A DNA stretch of 14,939 bases from DASVRZ01 sp038228695 (GCA_038228695.1 JBBRPA010000067.1:1-14939); one strand, 5' to 3'. Numbered from the stretch's first letter, positions 1 to 7,203 are shown. The notes: a model not told the origin generated them from the letters alone. A program made the numbers and translations.

Positions 1-405
1 CTGAGTTTTTCAGGAGAAGTGAAATTCGCCCGGAAACACACCCGATACATCGTGCGAGATCTACCCCAGTTGGTCAGCCGCAGCATCGGGCTGCTCCTCG
101 CCAAATGGCATGACCAAGACAAACGGATTGCCGCTTACAAGGACAGTGGCATCGACGATGCCGACGCCCATGACCTGATCATCCGCGCCTGTGATGCCGG
201 AGTATGCTCCAATCGACTCATCCCGGAGGTGCTCCAAGAGTGGCGTGAGCCACGCCACGAGGCATTCAACCCTCGGGATGTGTGGAGTCTCTTCAACGCC
301 TTCACCGAGGCATTGAAAACTGGCAACTTGGCTGAACTACCGAAACGCACAGAAGCTCTCCATGGGCTACTGGATGTCAGCGTGGGATTGGCTTTACCTT
401 CTTAA
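1..405 (+). CDS. DUF932 domain protein, C-terminal part (partial at window edge)
   Basis: The frame is open to base 1, so the gene starts upstream; the GTG at 19 is probably internal. The visible 134 codons match the C-terminal half of the DUF932 (phage/plasmid-like) family as I know it. There is an N-terminal 'KFARKHT' stretch, a middle 'DADAHDLIIRA' segment, then 'EVLQEWREPRHEAF' and the closing 'LFNAFTEALK' and 'LPKRTEALHGLLD' blocks. Proteins of this family occur on phages, plasmids and integrative elements and have no settled biochemical function. The gene converges on the KARWA-repeat gene, and a hairpin terminator lies just past its TAA. Its presence suggests that a mobile element or plasmid-derived segment lies to the left. 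Family assignment is from sequence pattern only. Confidence 0.75.
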   Translation: MSFSGEVKFARKHTRYIVRDLPQLVSRSIGLLLAKWHDQDKRIAAYKDSGIDDADAHDLIIRACDAGVCSNRLIPEVLQEWREPRHEAFNPRDVWSLFNAFTEALKTGNLAELPKRTEALHGLLDVSVGLALPS

Positions 406-407
406 AA

Positions 408-456
408 GGGAAGAGGATTCGTTAACACTTCGTGTTTACGGCTCCTCTTTTCTTTA
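408..456 (+). terminator. Intrinsic terminator after the DUF932 gene, possibly bidirectional
   Basis: Outer arms AAGAGGA (411-417) and TCCTCTT (443-449) enclose an inner perfect hairpin, AACAC-TTC-GTGTT (424-436). A T-rich tract (CTTTTCTTT) follows on the + strand, and the mirror A-rich tract precedes the hairpin. The position, directly after the TAA at 403-405 and before the end of the converging gene at 494, fits a terminator serving both strands. Confidence 0.7.
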
Positions 457-493
457 GCTGCCAAGCCTTCAAAATTTGATTGTAACTGTAGCC

Positions 494-1126
494 CTACGCA
501 CCAGCCTTTTTCTTAACCGCCCAACGTGCTTTCATTGCCGCAGCGAGCTTGGCTCTGCCTTCGGATGTCAATCCGCTCTTCTTCTTGGGAGATTGAGCGG
601 GTGTTGGTTTTGACTGAGGGGATGAGGTCTTTTTCTTTACCGCCCAACGTGCCTTCATCGCAGCAGCAATTTTTGCTTTCGCCTCTGGTGTCATGCCATT
701 TTTCCGCTTGGAACCTTTCACGGCTGCAGGTTTCGCTTTTGCAACAGGCGACTTTTTAGCAGCCCATCTAGCTTTTTGAGCCGCTGCAATTTTCGCACGT
801 GCTTCAGGAGACATCTTGCCTTTTTTACCCTTGCCTTTACGGGGTGCGCCCTTTGCGGATGCAGTGTTGTCTCCTAACAGGGCGTTGACCTTCTCCTTGA
901 GGAAATCAATTTGCCGAAGGATGTGGAGCGCCTCTTCGATGTGCGATACGGGTGGATTCCCAAAAAGAATGAGATGAATTAGATTTAGCCATAGGAGGAA
1001 GAGAGTAGTCGAAGTGTATCTCGTGGCAACTCTACATTGCGACGAGTGGATGTCACACTCCTCGAAGGAGGAAGCTAATATCTTGAGGATATAATTTATT
1101 TTGCTGAACCACGAGAAAGCTCGCAT
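494..1126 (-). CDS. Basic KARWA-repeat protein (histone H1/NUMOD3-like, putative DNA-binding)
   Basis: The protein has 210 residues from ATG at 1126. Residues 61-87 ('IEEALHILRQIDFLKEKVNALLG') look like a short coiled coil. Residues 88-104 form a Lys/Gly-rich linker. Three copies of a motif of about 20 residues, 'SPEARAKIAAAQKARWAAKK', follow at about 105-125, 145-166 and 186-207, separated by Lys/Ala/Pro/Ser linkers. The motif resembles NUMOD3-type and AT-hook/H1-like basic repeats seen in hypothetical proteins of soil bacteria, so nucleic-acid binding is inferred, not shown. The first 59 residues are unlike the rest, being Cys-, Phe- and Leu-rich with weak composition. Related proteins usually begin just before the coiled coil, but no ATG, GTG or TTG lies there in frame. 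Either the start was altered by rearrangement or initiation is unusual. It lies 37 bp after the J-domain gene and probably shares its transcript. Confidence 0.6.
   Translation of the reverse strand: MRAFSWFSKINYILKILASSFEECDIHSSQCRVATRYTSTTLFLLWLNLIHLILFGNPPVSHIEEALHILRQIDFLKEKVNALLGDNTASAKGAPRKGKGKKGKMSPEARAKIAAAQKARWAAKKSPVAKAKPAAVKGSKRKNGMTPEAKAKIAAAMKARWAVKKKTSSPQSKPTPAQSPKKKSGLTSEGRAKLAAAMKARWAVKKKAGA
500..810 (-). repeat. Three direct repeats encoding the KARWA motif
   Basis: Three related blocks of about 55-65 bp lie at roughly 500-560, 630-690 and 750-810, one per KARWA motif, with a period of about 120 bp (40-41 codons). The two blocks nearest the 3' end of the gene share 'ACCGCCCAACGTGC' on the + strand; the third is more diverged. 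Slippage or unequal crossing-over between copies could change the number of motifs. Confidence 0.6.
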
Positions 1127-1163
1127 TTATCTTCAATGCGATAGCGAAACAATCCCCGGAAAT

Positions 1164-1988
1164 TCAAATCTGCTGCAACTCCGCAATCTCCCGCTCCAAC
1201 TTCGCCTCCTCGTCTTTCATCCGGACAATCTCTGCTTCGATTTGCGTGATTTGCTTGGCAATCACCGACCCAAGTAATTCCGGCTTCTCGGCCACTAACG
1301 TGTGCAACTCATATTCCGCGCTCGCCCGCAGGGCATTCGTCGCTTCGATCACCGCCAAAATCTCCGCTTGCAGACTCTCCCACAGCTTCCGTAGCTGACC
1401 GAGTTGCAATGAGTCATCGAAATCCAGATTCGTCCAACCCTGACGCAGGATGAACCCATGCGGATTGTCCGCAATCTGCCGCAATGTCTCCAGATCGCCG
1501 TTGTCCTTCGCCCAGTTGATCGCCGCCGTTAATTTGCCGTAGGTCTCCTGTTTGTCTGGCTCACTGGCAAAGCGGTCGGGGTGAAACAGGTTGACCAATT
1601 TCTTCCAAAGCTTCTTCAACTCGGCCTCATCGTCGGAGGAAAGCGTCTTTTTCGACTCCATCGCCTGAGCTATTTCCTCGTAGTCGGCCTCATTCTGCGC
1701 CTCAGCTCGCGCCCGTTCCTTATCGACTTCGACAGCTTCTTCCATGCCCTCGCGCAACAACGTATCCAGAAACCTCCTGCGAAATTTCAACACCACTCGC
1801 AACCGATCCCGCTCCAGATGATACGGACGCAACCTTTGAAAAAGCTGTGCCTGCATGGCATCCACCTGTGCTTTTTCCAAGGTATAAATAACCTCTAACT
1901 CGGCGAGTCGCGTTCGCGCCCCATCTATTAGCACGCGCAGCCTTAATGACTCGGGATGTTCATAAACAACGGTTGCAGCTTTTTTCAT
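1164..1988 (-). CDS. J-domain (DnaJ-like) coiled-coil protein
   Basis: The protein has 274 residues from ATG at 1988. A longer frame opens with TTG at 2042, but it would overlap the Sel1 gene by 23 bp, so the ATG giving 'MKKAATVVYEHPESL' is preferred. The N-terminal 100 residues are charged and probably coiled coil. A J-like region follows at about 118-175: 'DEAELKKLWKKLVNLFHPDRF' carries the diagnostic HPD tripeptide at residues 136-138 and is followed by 'YGKLTAAINWAKDNGDLETL'. The C-terminal 70 residues again look like coiled coil. The HPD loop in DnaJ proteins stimulates Hsp70 ATPase, so an Hsp70 (DnaK) co-chaperone role is likely, with the coiled coils perhaps binding a client or partner. 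It lacks the Gly/Phe and zinc regions of classical DnaJ. No signal peptide is seen, so it is probably cytoplasmic. It follows the Sel1 gene by 31 bp. Confidence 0.7.
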   Translation of the reverse strand: MKKAATVVYEHPESLRLRVLIDGARTRLAELEVIYTLEKAQVDAMQAQLFQRLRPYHLERDRLRVVLKFRRRFLDTLLREGMEEAVEVDKERARAEAQNEADYEEIAQAMESKKTLSSDDEAELKKLWKKLVNLFHPDRFASEPDKQETYGKLTAAINWAKDNGDLETLRQIADNPHGFILRQGWTNLDFDDSLQLGQLRKLWESLQAEILAVIEATNALRASAEYELHTLVAEKPELLGSVIAKQITQIEAEIVRMKDEEAKLEREIAELQQI

Positions 1989-2019
1989 AAATTTATTAGA
2001 AAACTCTATTGACCACGCA

Positions 2020-3210
2020 CTAAAGTGCGGAAACGGCTTCAAGCTCTGCTCGAGTCATTAGGGTCATCAGACTTTTAGCGCGTACTTCCGCTTCCAAGTT
2101 GCCTTGTTGTGCAGCTAACCGAAACCAATTGTAAGCCTGCAGCAAATCCCTTTTCACACCAGAGCCGTGTTGGTAACACGCGCCTAAATTCCATTGGCCC
2201 GCAGCATTACCTTTCACTGCGGCACGCCAATAACAATCTGCAGCTTCGATAGGATCTTCCAAAACACCCCAGCCATTTAGGTATGCATTGCCTAGCTCGA
2301 CGTGAGCAGTAGTATTTCCGTTTACTGCGGCTTTTCGATACCATTTGTTTGCTTCCGCATGATCTTGAGGAACTCCTTCGGCATTCGAGTAGGCCAAGCC
2401 AAGCAATAATTGGCCTAACCCGCTTTCTTGCAGGGCGGCCTTACGATACCAGTCCACAGCCATCCGTAAATCCTGCGGAACACCCCAAGAATTTAGATAG
2501 CAAACCCCAAGTTGACACTGTGCTTCAGGGTCGCCTTGTTCAGCTGCCAATCGAAACCATTTTTCCGCCCTGATATAATCTTGTTTGAGGCCCCGTCCAT
2601 CTCGGTGAAAACAGCCAAGATTATTTTGCGAAACCGCGTTTCCTTTTTTCGCAGACTTTCTAATCCATTTCAAAGCTTCAGCATCTTTCTGCGGCACGCC
2701 GCGCCCATAGCGATAGGAGATGCCAAGATTGTTCTGAGCGTTAGAATCGCCTTGCTTTGCTGCTATTAGATACCACTTCGCAGCTTCAATGTAATCTTGT
2801 GCCACACCCCATCCGTTACTATAGCAATCACCTAGATTGGCCTGTGCCTGGGGTAGCCCTTGCTCTGCCGCACGTCTGAACCATTCGACAGCTAGTGAGT
2901 CGTCCTGTATCACGCCTTCTCCACCACGATAGAGCCAACCAAGATTGCGTTGTGCCTCAGGGTGACCTTGTCTTGCCGCCTTTGTAAACCACCTCGCTGC
3001 TTGCACGTAATCTTGCGGAACGTCGTCCCCATAATAGTAGTTAACTCCTAGTTCGTATGCAGCCTCTGCGCTTTGCGGTAAAACTGCCTCCTTTGCGAGG
3101 AAACGAACTTCATTGACTAATTCTGTAACAATGCGCCTCGTTCCGCTTGTGGCTGTTCCAAGCCAAGCGGCAGATCGAGGAATAATTAGGCGTTCGGGAT
3201 TGGGTTCCAA
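2020..3210 (-). CDS. Sel1-repeat (TPR-like) protein, nine repeats
   Basis: The protein has 396 residues. After about 43 N-terminal residues it is built from nine consecutive 36-residue Sel1-like repeats. Each has the pattern A-x-x-x-L-G-x-x-Y-x-x-G-x-G-V-x-Q-D, followed by A-x-x-W-(F/Y)-x-x-A-A-x-x-G, for example 'AQANLGDCYSNGWGVAQDYI' and 'EAAKWYLIAAKQGD'. Sel1 repeats form alpha-solenoid scaffolds for protein-protein contacts and are abundant in signalling or envelope-associated adaptors. There is no catalytic domain and no clear signal peptide. The only usable start is TTG at 3210; no in-frame ATG or GTG precedes the repeats, so the start is uncertain. It begins 11 bp after the GIY-YIG gene and ends 31 bp before the J-domain gene, so the three probably form one transcript, with this protein perhaps a platform for the J-domain partner. 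Confidence 0.85.
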   Translation of the reverse strand: MEPNPERLIIPRSAAWLGTATSGTRRIVTELVNEVRFLAKEAVLPQSAEAAYELGVNYYYGDDVPQDYVQAARWFTKAARQGHPEAQRNLGWLYRGGEGVIQDDSLAVEWFRRAAEQGLPQAQANLGDCYSNGWGVAQDYIEAAKWYLIAAKQGDSNAQNNLGISYRYGRGVPQKDAEALKWIRKSAKKGNAVSQNNLGCFHRDGRGLKQDYIRAEKWFRLAAEQGDPEAQCQLGVCYLNSWGVPQDLRMAVDWYRKAALQESGLGQLLLGLAYSNAEGVPQDHAEANKWYRKAAVNGNTTAHVELGNAYLNGWGVLEDPIEAADCYWRAAVKGNAAGQWNLGACYQHGSGVKRDLLQAYNWFRLAAQQGNLEAEVRAKSLMTLMTRAELEAVSAL

Positions 3211-3221
3211 TGCAGTAGATT

Positions 3222-3722
3222 TCAGATTGTGGACAATTGTGGTCCCGCAAGAACTATCTCGATCTCGCTCGCCGCATATTCAACGGAAAGGCGAAAGAAC
3301 TCGCGGTTTTGAGTTGAACGAAAGAGGTTAAGAGCGCGATGAACTTTGTTCTCCATATCTTTCGGATTCTGATAAACTGGAAATGCTTTTTCAACCTTGA
3401 AAGGCTCAGGCACTCCAGTTGTGTGCAGCATCTTCGCTCTTTTCCCGACTAGTCCGACTGTCGCTCCAATCTTCAAGAGACCTGGCATTGCCGAATTAGA
3501 GAGAATGTAAATGTGTCCTTGATACTCGGGACATCCCTTAGCCTCATCCTCAAGCACCTGGCCCATATTTTTATTCCGCAATTTTTTCAATCGCGCGAGA
3601 TATTCGCAAAGTTCTTTTTCGTTTAAGTCAGCGACATTTATACCGAGGAGATCATCTATAGATAGGCACCTGTCATGTAGTTCGTGAATATCTTCTTTAA
3701 CTGAGGTTTTTTGTGTATTCAT
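3222..3722 (-). CDS. GIY-YIG nuclease-family protein, T5orf172/MUG113 type
   Basis: The protein has 166 residues from ATG at 3722. Residues 1-60 are a charged helical N-terminus. From about 69 the T5orf172 form of the GIY-YIG fold is visible: 'GHIYILSNSAMPGLLKIGAT' (first strand pair, with KIG in place of YIG), Arg95 in 'GKRAKML', 'TGVPEPFKVEKAF', Glu124 in 'MENKVHRALN', and the closing 'NREFF' at 139-143. This matches the family's usual layout with its catalytic Arg and Glu. Members occur in phages and bacterial accessory regions; some are nucleases, many are uncharacterised. The gene starts only 16 bp after the stop of the antitoxin-like remnant, so it may be read by transcription coming through the pseudopilin operon. 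A short repeat, TTAAC-TGAAA-GTTAA, lies at its start. Enzymatic activity is inferred. Confidence 0.8.
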   Translation of the reverse strand: MNTQKTSVKEDIHELHDRCLSIDDLLGINVADLNEKELCEYLARLKKLRNKNMGQVLEDEAKGCPEYQGHIYILSNSAMPGLLKIGATVGLVGKRAKMLHTTGVPEPFKVEKAFPVYQNPKDMENKVHRALNLFRSTQNREFFRLSVEYAASEIEIVLAGPQLSTI

Positions 3723-3738
3723 GATTCTTAACTGAAAG

Positions 3739-3872
3739 TTAAAATTCCAATTCCTTTGCGGCTTCGCTCAATGATGTGCAGGGTTTGCCTGCATCACGCT
3801 CCTTTGCGACGGCTAATTCACGACGATCTTCAAGGTCTTCTGAAATAGTTTTTGAATCGCGCAAGACCGCCT
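3739..3872 (-). pseudogene. Antitoxin-like remnant (RelB/Phd type C-terminus)
   Basis: In a frame different from VccA, the last 45 or so codons read 'VLRDSKTISEDLEDRRELA' and then 'SLSEAAKELEF' before TAA at 3739-3741. The 'EDLEDxxxL' helix followed by a variable loop and a 'SLxEAxKEL' tail resembles the C-terminal half of RelB/Phd-type antitoxins that bury themselves in a RelE/ParE-like toxin. No start codon or N-terminal DNA-binding part precedes it; upstream the sequence is VccA coding DNA. No toxin gene follows; the next gene is the GIY-YIG protein 16 bp away. I read it as a truncated relic at a recombination junction, but the match is short and rests on pattern only. Confidence 0.4.
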
Positions 3873-4537
3873 TCGTCATAGACGTTGTAGGCGAATCGTC
3901 CGGTGACAAATTTAGGGTTGGAAGTCTTCTCGTTTTTGTAGTCGGAATCCCAGGTCTGGCTTGCAGGCAGGCCGTCACGAGTGAAAAAGATCCACTTTGG
4001 CACCTGTGTGTTAGTGAAACTAGTGGTGCCATTGGCGTCTCCCAGTAGCATCGGTGTGCTCCAGCGAGCTCCACTGATGATGCGACCATCCGCAGACGCC
4101 GTACTAGTGTCCTCGGCACTGGCCGTGAGCAGTCCACCGGTGCTGCCGGTGCCTACTTTGGTGCCGCCGCTTTGTTTGACGAGGTTGGCGTATCTGGTGT
4201 CGCTCGCAGTTGCCGAGTCGATTAAAACTCGAGTTGCCATCATATCTTGCGCCGTTTTCGGCGCATAGATTTCGTAGGGAGCAGTATTAGGGACGGGAGT
4301 TTCAGAGGCGGCGACGATTTCTTTTTTAAGATCAGCAACGACGAGTTCTGCAGCTGTGCGACCCAGGATTTCCGCACGGGTGCGGGCAGTGTTACTGTTG
4401 CCAACCTGCCGATGGAGGGTCGCCCGGGAAAAGAAGGCGACGATTAGAAACGTTAACAGAACGATGAAAGAAAGAACTATGACTATCGCCACTCCGCGTC
4501 GGGAGCGACGGAGGCTGCGTTGATATGGAAGTTGCAT
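3830..4537 (-). CDS. vccA: Verru_Chthon cassette protein A, C-terminally truncated
   Basis: ATG at 4537 lies 7 bp after the VccC stop. The protein has 235 residues. 'RRSRRG' is followed by 'VAIVIVLSFIVLLTFLIVAF' (membrane helix, about residues 16-38), giving a processing-like site after Gly15 as in GspK-type minor pseudopilins. The next region ('NTARTRAEILGRTAAELVV') is typical of Verru_Chthon protein A and leads to 'FAYNVYDEGGL'. In intact members I recall that this continues for many hundreds of residues. Here the frame switches to unrelated 'ARFKNYFRRP' and ends at TGA 3830. The junction falls at about 3862-3872, where the overlapping frame becomes the antitoxin-like remnant. The product probably lacks most of its periplasmic body and is likely non-functional or dominant-negative; paralogous cassettes elsewhere may compensate. 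The gene symbol is informal. Confidence 0.75.
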   Translation of the reverse strand: MQLPYQRSLRRSRRGVAIVIVLSFIVLLTFLIVAFFSRATLHRQVGNSNTARTRAEILGRTAAELVVADLKKEIVAASETPVPNTAPYEIYAPKTAQDMMATRVLIDSATASDTRYANLVKQSGGTKVGTGSTGGLLTASAEDTSTASADGRIISGARWSTPMLLGDANGTTSFTNTQVPKWIFFTRDGLPASQTWDSDYKNEKTSNPKFVTGRFAYNVYDEGGLARFKNYFRRP

Positions 4538-4544
4538 AATTTTT

Positions 4545-5582
4545 TTAGGGAGTGCCAGAGATATAGTAGTAACGCTGGTAAATGCGAAGGTTTTGCAAAA
4601 TGGGAGGCGGGTAGTTAGGCGCAGAAAGCTTAGTCCGGAGCGAATTGGCTGCGGGAGTATTGCTAGTAAAATCCCAAGCCTGCAGCGGAGTCTGGTTAGT
4701 CGCCGATGGATCGGGCAGGTCGTCCGCAAGTTTATAAACGTCGGCTCCGTTCGTGCCGACGAGCTGCCGGGTTTTCGCGTCGAGCGCAGCCATGCCGACG
4801 ATAATGGCTTTGGCGTAGCGTTTATTTACGTCGGCAGAAGTCTCGCGGGTGACGGCGACCGCATAGGAATTACCGGTCAACACGGGATAGGAGGCCGCCG
4901 GGAAGTTGAGGTCTCGCGGAGGCTTTTCAACAACGGTTCCGTCGTCGAGCAGGAAGCAAAGTTCAAAACGGAAAATCCCCTGACCGAGCGCTTCCGGTTG
5001 GATCATACTGCTACCTCCATCACCCAAATCTCCGGCCACGGCGAGCATTGCGTTTTGCAGATTGGATGAGGCTGCATTGCCAACTGGTTGGATATTTCCT
5101 GTTCCATCCGATTTCGAGTAGCTAATCGTTCCATCCCCCCATGAGAGCTTGGGAACATTGGTGCCACCCAAAAGATCGTCGGGAAAGGATTGGACCCGAT
5201 AACCAACCATCGCCATCCGGATGAAGTTGTTTGGGGAGGTTTGAACCACACTACGCTCACGAGTGCGGGAGTTGCACATGAACGCAATGCCGTCGTTGAA
5301 AGCGCCGCTTTTCCCAGATGGAGAGTCTGGCGTGTTTTTGTAAACGACTGGCGCGATACCTTGTGCCACCGTCAGCCCGCTCAGATTGGCTCCCAGACGA
5401 TCCAATGCCACGCCGGCATCCGAGGCAGTGTCCATCTGCCGACCAGCTCCACTAATGGCTTTGTTGGCCTGACTGGTAATCTGCGATACTAGAACAATCA
5501 GTAAAGTTAAGACGGTGATGGAGACCAGCAATTCCACCAAGGTAAATCCGCAGGGTGCCGGGGATGATGAGCGATGACACAT
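4545..5582 (-). CDS. vccC: Verru_Chthon cassette protein C (GspJ-like pseudopilin)
   Basis: The protein has 345 residues from ATG at 5582, 5 bp after the VccB stop. The N-terminus is a textbook type IV prepilin leader: 'MCHRSSSPAPCG' followed by 'FTLVELLVSITVLTLLIVLV', with cleavage expected between Gly12 and Phe13 and Glu17 at position +5. After the hydrophobic helix comes 'SQANKAISGAGRQMDTASDA', then a beta-rich domain ending in 'LRIYQRYYYISGTP', which is characteristic of the Verru_Chthon C family. It is expected in the inner membrane and assembled into a pseudopilus-like tip after processing by a prepilin peptidase. By order and helix sequence it corresponds to GspJ of type II secretion. 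It is the third gene of the D-B-C-A operon. Confidence 0.85.
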   Translation of the reverse strand: MCHRSSSPAPCGFTLVELLVSITVLTLLIVLVSQITSQANKAISGAGRQMDTASDAGVALDRLGANLSGLTVAQGIAPVVYKNTPDSPSGKSGAFNDGIAFMCNSRTRERSVVQTSPNNFIRMAMVGYRVQSFPDDLLGGTNVPKLSWGDGTISYSKSDGTGNIQPVGNAASSNLQNAMLAVAGDLGDGGSSMIQPEALGQGIFRFELCFLLDDGTVVEKPPRDLNFPAASYPVLTGNSYAVAVTRETSADVNKRYAKAIIVGMAALDAKTRQLVGTNGADVYKLADDLPDPSATNQTPLQAWDFTSNTPAANSLRTKLSAPNYPPPILQNLRIYQRYYYISGTP

Positions 5583-5587
5583 ATCGA

Positions 5588-6163
5588 TTAGCGAGGTGGG
5601 GGAGGATTGGCGGAGATCGTGGTCTCGACGTAGCCTTGCTGTTTACCCCAGCCTGTGGCAGCGGCATAGGTAGCCGTGCCCGGCCAGGCAACCGATAGAT
5701 AGACTTTAACCGGGCTGGTGCTATCTGCAGGCGGACTGACTTTCATGTAAAGCTGATAGCGTGGAGCACTGTTGTCCGTTTTTTTGCGGATACTCAAGTC
5801 CTCCAGAATGTTGTATTTAACGTCGTTGACGCTCTGGCCCACAAAATACTTGGTGTGCAACGGCCATGGAGCCGCATTATCGCCAGCGACGGCGACAGGA
5901 TCATTATCGGAGATGAAATTCGCGAAAGCGTAGTTATTGTTGCCTGCCGTGGTGCCTAGGTAATATTGGCCCTGCACTCCTGTCGCGGCAAGGTTCAAAA
6001 TATCAGTGGCCCGGGCCTGCTCGCTGGAGTCTTGGGCGCTTTTCAATCCCACAGGAAGCAATCCCAAAATGGCCAGCAAGGCAAACGAAACGATGCCCAA
6101 AGCCAGGGTAACCTCGACTAAAGAGAATGCGCGCGGTGAGTTTTTTGGCAGTAATTTTTCCAT
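5588..6163 (-). CDS. vccB: Verru_Chthon cassette protein B (GspI-like pseudopilin)
   Basis: The protein has 191 residues from ATG at 6163, 15 bp after the VccD stop. The leader is 'MEKLLPKNSPRA', then 'FSLVEVTLALGIVSFALLAI' and 'LGLLPVGLKSAQDSSEQARA', the signature of Verru_Chthon protein B. The residue before the predicted cut is Ala12 instead of the usual Gly; Glu17 at +5 is kept. The soluble part contains 'YQLYMKVSPPADSTSPVKVY', then 'LSVAWPG', matching the family's C-terminal beta segment. The strong 'FSLVEVTLALGI' helix and its place before the GspJ-like gene make it the GspI counterpart. It is expected in the inner membrane and periplasm. Confidence 0.85.
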   Translation of the reverse strand: MEKLLPKNSPRAFSLVEVTLALGIVSFALLAILGLLPVGLKSAQDSSEQARATDILNLAATGVQGQYYLGTTAGNNNYAFANFISDNDPVAVAGDNAAPWPLHTKYFVGQSVNDVKYNILEDLSIRKKTDNSAPRYQLYMKVSPPADSTSPVKVYLSVAWPGTATYAAATGWGKQQGYVETTISANPPPPR

Positions 6164-6178
6164 GGAAATTAAAGTATA

Positions 6179-6946
6179 TCAGGGACGGAAAACGCGTATC
6201 TGGCCAGTCCCGCCATAGAGCAATATGGCACTGGAATCCGTATCCGTGGCGATGGTTTGGCCTCCATTCGTGCGTCGGAACCCTAGCATTATCTGAGTGG
6301 TGAACGGTGTGGGAGCTGTCGCCGTGGAAGGAGTCGGCGTGGCAAGAATCTCGCCTTGGGGTGTGAAAGTTAGGAGCGAAATAAAATTAACCGTGCTGCC
6401 GTTCACGGGAATGGTGATCTTGTCCGGAGACGTACTGAAAGTGGACATCTCGGGCTGAGTGGCTGACGGTGTATAATAAGCCTGCACTTGTGCTTTCACG
6501 TTGGAAGTTAATCCAGCCACATTACTCAAAAGAATGTTGTCTTCTACCTGCACTTTGGTAACGAAGCGCAAATTGGAAGTCGCCAGATTCGGGGTGCCAT
6601 CGAGAGAGCGGGCGACTACGGCCAGTAATTTGTCGCTATCGTTTGACTTCCCGGCGTTGAATCCCAGCCAGACGTAAGTGTTTTTAGCCATGGCCTCACT
6701 ACGCGCCAAGTCGATCATTTCCGAAACATCGGACACCGCACGACTTACGCCCTTGGTCTTAACCAAGCCACTAAAAGCAGGAATGACCAAGGCGAAAAGC
6801 AGAACAATGATCGAAATCACTGCCAAAATTTCCACCAAGGTGAAAGCACTCCGTGATGCACCACTGACCGCTAGTAAAAACGACAGCCGACTTCGTTCCG
6901 TCGCATGCTTTTTATCCACATGGCGAGTTATGGGCGATCTTTTCAT
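6179..6946 (-). CDS. vccD: Verru_Chthon cassette protein D (GspH-like pseudopilin)
   Basis: The protein has 255 residues from ATG at 6946; an upstream in-frame TTG at 6982 is a weaker choice. The leader is unusually long, 34 residues with many Lys and Arg, ending 'SGASRSA', followed by 'FTLVEILAVISIIVLLFALV'. Cleavage would be after Ala34 instead of Gly, and Glu39 is at +5. The region after the helix ('GVSRAVSDVSEMIDLARSEA') resembles GspH/FimT-type pseudopilins, and the end 'LLYGGTGQIRVFRP' is typical of Verru_Chthon protein D. It is the first gene of the operon and probably contributes to the pseudopilus tip. A candidate promoter lies about 260 bp upstream. Confidence 0.85.
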   Translation of the reverse strand: MKRSPITRHVDKKHATERSRLSFLLAVSGASRSAFTLVEILAVISIIVLLFALVIPAFSGLVKTKGVSRAVSDVSEMIDLARSEAMAKNTYVWLGFNAGKSNDSDKLLAVVARSLDGTPNLATSNLRFVTKVQVEDNILLSNVAGLTSNVKAQVQAYYTPSATQPEMSTFSTSPDKITIPVNGSTVNFISLLTFTPQGEILATPTPSTATAPTPFTTQIMLGFRRTNGGQTIATDTDSSAILLYGGTGQIRVFRP

Positions 6947-7203
6947 ATAGAAGAATCTCACGAATTTATCCGTCAGCGCCAAGAAATACGTTCTTTAAGA
7001 ACTTAGGGTTTTGCCGGTAATAATCGGTAGCCAAGAAACTAATGCGTCCCAGCTGTGGATTGATTCCGGCCCGGTCTTCATGCCTTCCTCTTGTGGCAAT
7101 GAAACACGCCAACATCTCAATGAATGCAAAAATTATTCCAGTTTTTGGGAAACTTACCGCGTATTTGTAACCTTGGGGGAGGATGCTCATGTATATACAA
7201 TGT

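Noticed and set aside
500..810. CRISPR-like array
   Set aside because: The three repeats are in-frame codon repeats of the KARWA motif, diverged and with coding spacers, not identical short repeats.
6966..7190. 74-codon minus-strand frame starting ATG at 7190, upstream of vccD
   Set aside because: No family recognised; it has a hydrophobic patch but overlaps the longer TTG form of vccD. It lies almost at the predicted transcription start, so coding potential is not supported.
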